Assembly: GCA_019634635.1 (NCBI GenBank)
Contig: JAHCBB010000001.1
Coordinates: forward strand, 1-64,000
Length of the DNA: 64,000 bases
Source of the DNA: Verrucomicrobiia bacterium
GTDB lineage: Bacteria; Verrucomicrobiota; Verrucomicrobiia; Limisphaerales; UBA9464
Reading direction: 5' to 3'
Shown: positions 60,301 to 64,000 of the stretch, piece after piece
How positions within the stretch are numbered: position 1 is the stretch's first letter
Layout: every line of letters begins with the position of its first letter
Position numbers and translations under genes: made by a program
The notes under the pieces: generated by a model
Database searches by the model: none
What the model saw: only the letters and a program-made list of their open reading frames with translations
Told to the model about the DNA's origin: nothing

Positions 60301-60529
60301 CGTGCTCAAGGATGGCACCGAAGTGGACGGGTTTGTGGTTCAGGAGGCGGCGGATGCGGTGACGATCCGCACCGTTGCTGCGGAGGAGGTCCGCATTCCC
60401 GTGGATGCCATTGAGCGGCGGGAACGTCAGGAACGTTCGCTCATGCCGGAGGGGTTGGCTGCGGACCTGACCGTGCGCCAGTTCGCCTCACTGTTGGACT
60501 ACCTGGAATCCCTTTCGGCAACGCCCTGA
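57314..60529 (+). CDS. PVC-type heme-binding protein (beta-propeller, HEAT-like repeats, cytochrome c)
   Basis: 1071 residues from ATG 57314 with a signal-like N-terminus (about 12-33). Residues about 60-410 form a glucose-dehydrogenase-like beta-propeller (FVAAAPDGTLYVSSDGNGSL, DHSSNGLELGVDGWLYAAIG). About 430-900 are alpha-helical HEAT-like repeats (EAALALARVGQESDAAVVVP). The C-terminal domain has one haem c site C947-S-G-C-H951 and KGPYLGTIARTYRRRELAEA. This fusion is characteristic of PVC bacteria; electron donor and substrate are unknown. Haem attachment should occur in the periplasm. Confidence 0.92.
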   Translation: MSSAQMLSPARRTGRAIAAAGLAVLAVVARSASFTATDRQPTPAELAALPAVASAARAAALLEEVEFPPEFDVRIFATPPAVNYPVFVAAAPDGTLYVSSDGNGSLDRKPHLGRVLRVRDADGDGQADEVRAFVPDVDSPRGLVWDQDRLYLLHPPDISVFFDRDGDGVAEDRQTLVSGIAFTFKDRPADHSSNGLELGVDGWLYAAIGDFGFLEAVGADGRKLQLRGGGVVRVRPDGSGLELFADGTRNILEVAVSPLLDGFARDNTNDGGGWDVRLHHFSGLTQHGYPRWFKNFADEIIEPLADYGGGSGCGAAWVDEPGIPARWNNAPFTADWGTGWIYHHGLTERGATFAATQESFARLPRVTDLDVDANSAIYAASWKGASFTWVGPEVGFLVRATPRGYTPPPVPDFGRLGDLELLQLLESPGHRRRLAAQRALLRRLHADPAPGVLGMLSALALNEAAPLPSRVVALFTIALGFPADSPALISGWLRDRQLAPWVLRALGDSPVRATPETRAAIRSMAASPDARTRREAALALARVGQESDAAVVVPLVADSDPVVSHTAVEALVRLRALRACLQVVDDRNAPPLLRSGALRVVRRLSDLETVEALVERLADETEPGRREGLITALCRLQFREAAWAGDSWGTRPDTRGPYYQPQPWAGTPMIAATLAQALAAAHSREAAWIGREMARHRLPAGEVLATLMARAADEDSLLPAIASQLADAEDTPAEAVPLLVRVAGDASAADAARAAAVIALARTGDPVAWRAILTALPQVQRTRTENHLAERARNAVAAAPAVEPVVAVLQEVAARVDGEPSQIAEGLLMKLASRAATPSAAREAAGRSLEVGWTTQARRLQILRAAAQVRDSGRAAWFVAALEDADPEVAAAAAETVKRLKIDPAAFQAEASGPKVGELDVSAVLDAVGTLRGDVSRGEQIFLQSGCSGCHTVREDEPPKGPYLGTIARTYRRRELAEAILVPDKTLAQGFIANYFVLKDGTEVDGFVVQEAADAVTIRTVAAEEVRIPVDAIERRERQERSLMPEGLAADLTVRQFASLLDYLESLSATP

Positions 60530-60562
60530 CCCCCTTGCGGGAATGGGCCGGACGGGATCGCC

Positions 60563-61753
60563 TCATGCCGTCTCGTCGGTGAGTTCCCGGATGGCCTTCA
60601 GCAAGGCCGGGATGCCTTCGTCAAAAGCCGCTGAGATCGGGAGGACAGGCATCTTGCGGATCTTGCGCTTGAATGCCCTGAGGTTCGCCTCGGCATTCGA
60701 TTCATCCATTTTGTTGGCCACAACCAGCCGGGGCTTCTCGAGCAGGGCGGGGTCGTAGAGCTCGAGTTCCTCGAGGAGCGATCGGTAGTCGTCCCAAGGG
60801 GCGCGGCCTTCGCTACCGGCCATGTCGAGGAGGAGGATCAGCGCCTTGCAGCGGGCGACATGGCGGAGGAACTTGTGGCCCAGGCCCACGTTGGCGTGGG
60901 CGCCCGCGATGAGGCCGGGGACGTCGCAGAGGGTGAGGCGTCGGTGGTCGGGATACTCGACGATGCCCACCTTGGGCGTGAGTGTTGTGAACGGGTAGGC
61001 GGCGATCTTCGGACGCGCCTTCGAGATCGCCGTGAGCAGGGTGGACTTGCCGGCGTTGGGATATCCCACGATCCCGACATCGGCGACAAGGCGGAGTTCG
61101 AACAGGAAGTCCCCTTCGCTTCCGGGCTCTCCGGGCTGGGCGAAGCGCGGTGCCTGGCGGACCGATGTGGCGAAATTGCGGTTGCCGAGTCCGCCCCGGC
61201 CGCCGATGCAGAGGACGAAGCGCTCCCCATGGCGGGTAAGGTCGCACACGAGGTCGCCGCGTTCCCGGACCACCCGGGGCGGTGCTTCCGGCGGGGTGGC
61301 GTCACGGTCGAGGCGGATCTCCAGGGCCCGTGCGCCGCTGCGGATCACCGGACGCCCCGCAGACGCGAGCCGCCATGCGGCTTCGGCCCCGGGTTCCCGG
61401 TCTCCGGCGTCGGGTGCCGCATCCGCGGCGGGCGGGGACGCCGGCGGGTGCATTGGTGGCAGCCGCCAGACGACGGTTCCGCAGGGCACCTGGATCACCA
61501 GGTCACGACCGGCCAGTCCATCCATGCCCTTCCCCATGCCGTGGTGCCCGTTCTCCGCAATCAGCCGTGGCTGGTAGAACTGGTGGATCAGGTTGTTGAG
61601 GTCATGGCTGGCCTCAAGGATGACACTGCCGCCGCGGCCGCCGTTGCCGCCGCTCGGGCCACCTTTGGGGATGTAGGCCTCCCGGTGAAAGGCGACCGCA
61701 CCTTTGCCGCCGTGGCCTGCGCGTGCAAACACCTTGACCTCGTCAACAAACAT
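60563..61753 (-). CDS. obgE: Obg-family GTPase with an insertion
   Basis: 396 residues from ATG 61753. Glycine-rich Obg fold (FVDEVKVFARAGHGGKGAVAF, GGPSGGNGGRGG), GTPase motifs G1 GYPNAGKST (230-238), G3 DVPGLIAGAH, G4 NKMD and G5 SA. A Pro/Ala-rich segment of about 60 residues (about 100-165; PPMHPPASPPAADAAPDAGD) interrupts the Obg fold, which is absent from most ObgE and pushes G1 from about 166 to 230. ObgE is an essential ribosome-assembly GTPase. Follows rplU-rpmA as usual, but with a terminator between. Confidence 0.96.
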   Translation of the reverse strand: MFVDEVKVFARAGHGGKGAVAFHREAYIPKGGPSGGNGGRGGSVILEASHDLNNLIHQFYQPRLIAENGHHGMGKGMDGLAGRDLVIQVPCGTVVWRLPPMHPPASPPAADAAPDAGDREPGAEAAWRLASAGRPVIRSGARALEIRLDRDATPPEAPPRVVRERGDLVCDLTRHGERFVLCIGGRGGLGNRNFATSVRQAPRFAQPGEPGSEGDFLFELRLVADVGIVGYPNAGKSTLLTAISKARPKIAAYPFTTLTPKVGIVEYPDHRRLTLCDVPGLIAGAHANVGLGHKFLRHVARCKALILLLDMAGSEGRAPWDDYRSLLEELELYDPALLEKPRLVVANKMDESNAEANLRAFKRKIRKMPVLPISAAFDEGIPALLKAIRELTDETA

Positions 61754-61776
61754 GTCGGATGGGCCGGGTCCCAATG

Positions 61777-61801
61777 AAAAAGGCGAGGCTTTCGCCTCGC
61801 C
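61777..61801 (-). terminator. Intrinsic terminator between rpmA and obgE
   Basis: On the minus strand GGCGAGGC-GAAA-GCCTCGCC forms an 8-bp stem with a GNRA-type loop and is followed directly by TTTTT. It sits after the rpmA stop (61829) and before the obgE start (61753), so it should limit read-through from the ribosomal genes into obgE. Confidence 0.85.
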
Positions 61802-61828
61802 AGGAACCCGGCCGGCTGGGCGTCAGCG

Positions 61829-62092
61829 TCAATTGGCGGCCGGATTGGGCTCGGGGACGACATGAACCCGTCGCGCCGACTTTTCGAACTGCACCCGGCC
61901 GTCCACCAGTGCGAAGAGGGTCCAGTCGCGCCCGGTACCCACGTTCTTCCCGGCGTGAAACCGGGTGCCGCGCTGACGAACGATGATGGACCCTGCGGTG
62001 ACCTTTTCGGAACCGAAAGCCTTCACGCCCAGTCGTTGCGCGTTGCTATCGCGCCCGTTGCGGGAACTTCCCTGACCTTTCTTGTGAGCCAT
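61829..62092 (-). CDS. rpmA: 50S ribosomal protein L27
   Basis: 87 residues: [43 protein letters not shown] and [21 protein letters not shown] are the conserved L27 blocks. It starts with MAHKKG, without the cleavable extension known in Firmicutes. Second gene after rplU, 18 bases apart; an intrinsic terminator follows. Confidence 0.98.
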   Translation of the reverse strand: MAHKKGQGSSRNGRDSNAQRLGVKAFGSEKVTAGSIIVRQRGTRFHAGKNVGTGRDWTLFALVDGRVQFEKSARRVHVVPEPNPAAN

Positions 62093-62110
62093 GTTGAATC
62101 TTTCTGTACT

Positions 62111-62422
62111 TTAAGCGGTGATGCCGGTGATCCGGACCACGGTGAGCTCCTGACGGTGCCCCTGCTTCTTGTGGTATCCCTTGCGGCGCTTCATCTTGAA
62201 GATGACCTTTTTTTCGCCGCGGATGTGTTCAACCACATCGGCGGCGACCGTGGCGCCGGGAACGGTGGGTGAGCCGACGGCGACCTGCCCCTCGTTGTTG
62301 ACCAGCAGCACACGATCGAAGGTGAAGGTCTGACCCGCGTCCACCGCGAGCCGTTCAATTTTCAACGTGTCGCCCGCGGCGACGCGGTACTGCTTTCCAC
62401 CGGTTTCCAGAACTGCGTACAT
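62111..62422 (-). CDS. rplU: 50S ribosomal protein L21
   Basis: 103 residues from ATG 62422, preceded by AGGAG at 8 bases spacing, which decides the start. MYAVLETGGKQYRVAAGDTL, DRVLLVNNEGQVAVGSPTV and KKVIFKMKRRKGYHKKQGHR are standard L21. First gene of the rplU-rpmA-obgE order. Confidence 0.98.
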   Translation of the reverse strand: MYAVLETGGKQYRVAAGDTLKIERLAVDAGQTFTFDRVLLVNNEGQVAVGSPTVPGATVAADVVEHIRGEKKVIFKMKRRKGYHKKQGHRQELTVVRITGITA

Positions 62423-62453
62423 AACTTGAGCTCCTGACAAAAAGAGGGGCGAA

Positions 62454-62481
62454 GCTAATCAAAGCCGCGGTTTGGTGTCAA
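62454..62481 (-). promoter_or_regulatory. Candidate promoter for rplU-rpmA
   Basis: A perfect TTGACA (62481-62476 on the minus strand) lies in an AT-richer patch upstream of rplU; at 15-17 bases a weak -10 (GATTAG/TTAGCT) follows. The -35 is convincing, the -10 is not. Confidence 0.4.
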
Positions 62482-62525
62482 TTTGCGATTGGTAATTTTT
62501 ACGGCATCTCCAGGCGCCGCGTGGC

Positions 62526-63614
62526 TCAGGAGGGCAGGTGGCGCTCCAGGAAGGAGACCGCGTTGCCCCAGAGAATGCCCTCAATGTCGTCCCCGGAGTA
62601 TCCCCGTCCCGCCAGGAGGTCTCCCAGGCGGGCGAGGTCTGCAATGGTGTCGAGGTCCATTGGCGTCTGCTCGGTGCCGAAGCCGCCGTCCAGGTCCGAG
62701 CCGATGGCCAGGTGGCCGGACGTGCCAGTGAGCTGGCAGATGTGGTCCATGTGTTCGACAATTTTTTCGAGCCGCAACTGGAAGTCCTCCGGACGCGATC
62801 GGTGATGGGCCCAGCCGTGGACCATCATGATCGCGTCGAAGGCCATGCCGATCACCGCACCGCGCCGGGCCAGCTCGCGGATCTGGGCGTCGTCGAACTG
62901 GCGGTTCCAGGCGGCGAGCGCCCGGCAATTGGAATGGCTCGCCCATACCGGGCCATCCCAGTGGTCGAGCGCATCGCGAAACGACGCATCGCTGAGATGC
63001 GTGGCGTCGAGGATGATCCCCAGGCTGCGCAATTCCCGCAGCAGATCCCGGCCGCGCGGCGTCAGCGGACCCGTCGCATCGGTCCCCTGACCGTGGACGC
63101 CGGGGCCGTAATGGGTGAGGCCGACGATTCGCAGACCGTAGCCGTAGGCGGTGTCCAGGTGGCGTCGCGACACCAGCGAGTCGGCACCCTCGAGGCTGAG
63201 CACGTATCCAATCGGCAGGCGGGCGGCCTCGGCGTCGTCCGCTTTCAGCCACACCGCCGCGTGGGCGGCCACTTCGGCGCCGGTGCGGAGCTGGCGCAGT
63301 TCGCCGGCGTGCTCCATCTCGACATGCCACGCATGCTGGCCCTGGGTCCAGGCCCAGGCCTGTTCCGGGCTGTTGCAGCCCGGCATCCGGGAAAACGGAT
63401 CCACATGGCGCGCCAGCTGGGTGGCCACACAAAGGCCGATCCGGCCACGGCGCATTTCCGGAAAGCAGACCGTCCCGCGCGAGCGGCATACGTGATCGGT
63501 CCGTCCGAGTTCGTGGCGGCGGATACGTTCCAGTGGCCAGCGGAGGTCCCGGTTGAAATCCACCGCGTTGTACGAGAGGTCGAGGTGGGCGTCAAAGAGG
63601 AGGCGCGGCTTCAT
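62526..63614 (-). CDS. Membrane dipeptidase family (M19) protein
   Basis: 362 residues. Start KPRLLFDAHLDLSYNAVDFN with the H-x-D zinc ligands, GYVLSLEGADSLVSRRHLDT with the bridging Glu, LRIVGLTHYGPG, ILDATHLSDASFRDALDHWDG, WASHSNCRAL and IGSDLDGGFGTEQTP are M19 dipeptidase landmarks. No signal peptide, so probably cytoplasmic. The family hydrolyses dipeptides, including D-amino-acid-containing ones, which fits its partner 18 bases upstream, a D-threonine-aldolase-like gene. Confidence 0.92.
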   Translation of the reverse strand: MKPRLLFDAHLDLSYNAVDFNRDLRWPLERIRRHELGRTDHVCRSRGTVCFPEMRRGRIGLCVATQLARHVDPFSRMPGCNSPEQAWAWTQGQHAWHVEMEHAGELRQLRTGAEVAAHAAVWLKADDAEAARLPIGYVLSLEGADSLVSRRHLDTAYGYGLRIVGLTHYGPGVHGQGTDATGPLTPRGRDLLRELRSLGIILDATHLSDASFRDALDHWDGPVWASHSNCRALAAWNRQFDDAQIRELARRGAVIGMAFDAIMMVHGWAHHRSRPEDFQLRLEKIVEHMDHICQLTGTSGHLAIGSDLDGGFGTEQTPMDLDTIADLARLGDLLAGRGYSGDDIEGILWGNAVSFLERHLPS

Positions 63615-63632
63615 TGGATGGGCCGTGGGACG

Positions 63633-64000
63633 TCAAATTGTGATTCGTCGTGTCCGGGCGGTCACCGGCCATCGGTCCGTCACCTGATGGTCCCGGACCG
63701 CCAGCACCTCGGAATACAGCGCGACCGTCGGGCACACGTGGCGCGGAATTCCGTACACGACCGTGCCGGAGGCCAACGCGCTGGGCTCCGGGGTTTCCAG
63801 CACCAGGTGTTCCTCGCTGTGGCCCACCAGGGTGGCCTCCTCGAGACCGAACAGACGGACGCGTGGGGGTGCCATCTCCGACGCCACCGCCTTGTGGCCC
63901 AAATCCAGGCACAGGCGCCGCGGACCCGGCCGGCTGATCACCCGCGTGAGCAGTACCGCGGCGTTCAGGAAATCGAGATCCGGATCCTGCAGGGGCTGGC
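63633..64000 (-). CDS. D-threonine aldolase-like protein, C-terminal part (cut by window end)
   Basis: The frame is open to the window edge; about 122 residues are visible. LDFLNAAVLLTRVISRPGPR, LCLDLGHKAVASEMAPPRV, LVGHSEEHLVLE and YGIPRHVCPTVALYSEVLAV match the C-terminal beta-domain of the D-threonine aldolase/alanine-racemase-like fold, including HVCPT with metal-binding His and Cys. The PLP-binding N-terminal barrel lies beyond the window. It probably forms an operon with the M19 dipeptidase, suggesting D-amino-acid breakdown. Confidence 0.85.
   Translation of the reverse strand, partial: QPLQDPDLDFLNAAVLLTRVISRPGPRRLCLDLGHKAVASEMAPPRVRLFGLEEATLVGHSEEHLVLETPEPSALASGTVVYGIPRHVCPTVALYSEVLAVRDHQVTDRWPVTARTRRITI

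Noticed and set aside
1..64000. CRISPR arrays, rRNA or tRNA genes, prophage
   Set aside because: No regularly spaced repeats, no cloverleaf-like or rRNA-like sequence and no phage structural genes were noticed; the holin-like gene sits in a stress cluster.

Overview
The window looks like a chromosomal segment of a GC-rich, Gram-negative member of the Verrucomicrobiota (PVC superphylum). The evidence is a Minf_1886-family gene, a PVC-type fusion of a beta-propeller, HEAT-like repeats and a CxxCH cytochrome c, a PEP-CTERM protein, a pseudopilin, and kdsA and murA (Kdo/LPS and murein). Genus cannot be set from the sequence alone. No rRNA, tRNA or CRISPR array was found.

0-12.4 kb: a dense set of small stress and envelope genes (entericidin-like lipoprotein, CsbD, DUF1328, Lmo0937-type, DUF883, holin-like, YqjK-like, SRPBCC, DUF892, a YflT/GsiB-like glycine-zipper protein, PRC-barrel/BON, DUF2934). 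They surround a signalling block: a COG4307 zinc peptidase, a CHASE3 hybrid histidine kinase, a receiver-kinase and a sigma-54-dependent activator. Sigma-54 type (GG-N10-GC) sites precede at least four of the stress transcription units, suggesting a local regulon run by the embedded activator.

12.7-17.6 kb: a graveyard of mobile DNA. It holds an ISL3 relic, an intact IS4-type transposase, a frameshifted IS3 relic, the C-terminal tail of a reverse transcriptase and a truncated FGE-sulfatase (SUMF1) protein. The last two may be what is left of a diversity-generating retroelement. A DUF433/DUF5615 toxin-antitoxin-like pair closes the region.

17.7-31.8 kb: tandem SPFH/prohibitin proteins, a DUF2652 cyclase-like protein, a sulfatase, leuS, a Minf_1886 protein, a CoaC-type flavoprotein, and a tightly overlapping unit of histidine kinase, sigma-54 response regulator, Arg-rich membrane protein and hpnD, followed by a YheT-type hydrolase.

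31.8-44.0 kb: hemL, a 1383-residue secreted SGNH hydrolase with three copies of a beta-domain, murA, prmC, a gamma-carbonic-anhydrase-like protein, kdsA, and a three-gene unit (PEP-CTERM protein, its paralogue without PEP-CTERM, pseudopilin).

44.3-64.0 kb: a two-subunit pyruvate:ferredoxin-type oxidoreductase, a Gfo/Idh/MocA oxidoreductase, a histone-deacetylase-like amidohydrolase, an HpnN-like RND transporter, TlpA thioredoxin, a ThuA-domain protein, pirin, a CCA-type nucleotidyltransferase, the PVC cytochrome protein, rplU-rpmA-obgE, an M19 dipeptidase and the C-terminal part of a D-threonine-aldolase-like protein cut by the window end. hpnD and the HpnN-like transporter together hint at hopanoid or squalene lipid metabolism.
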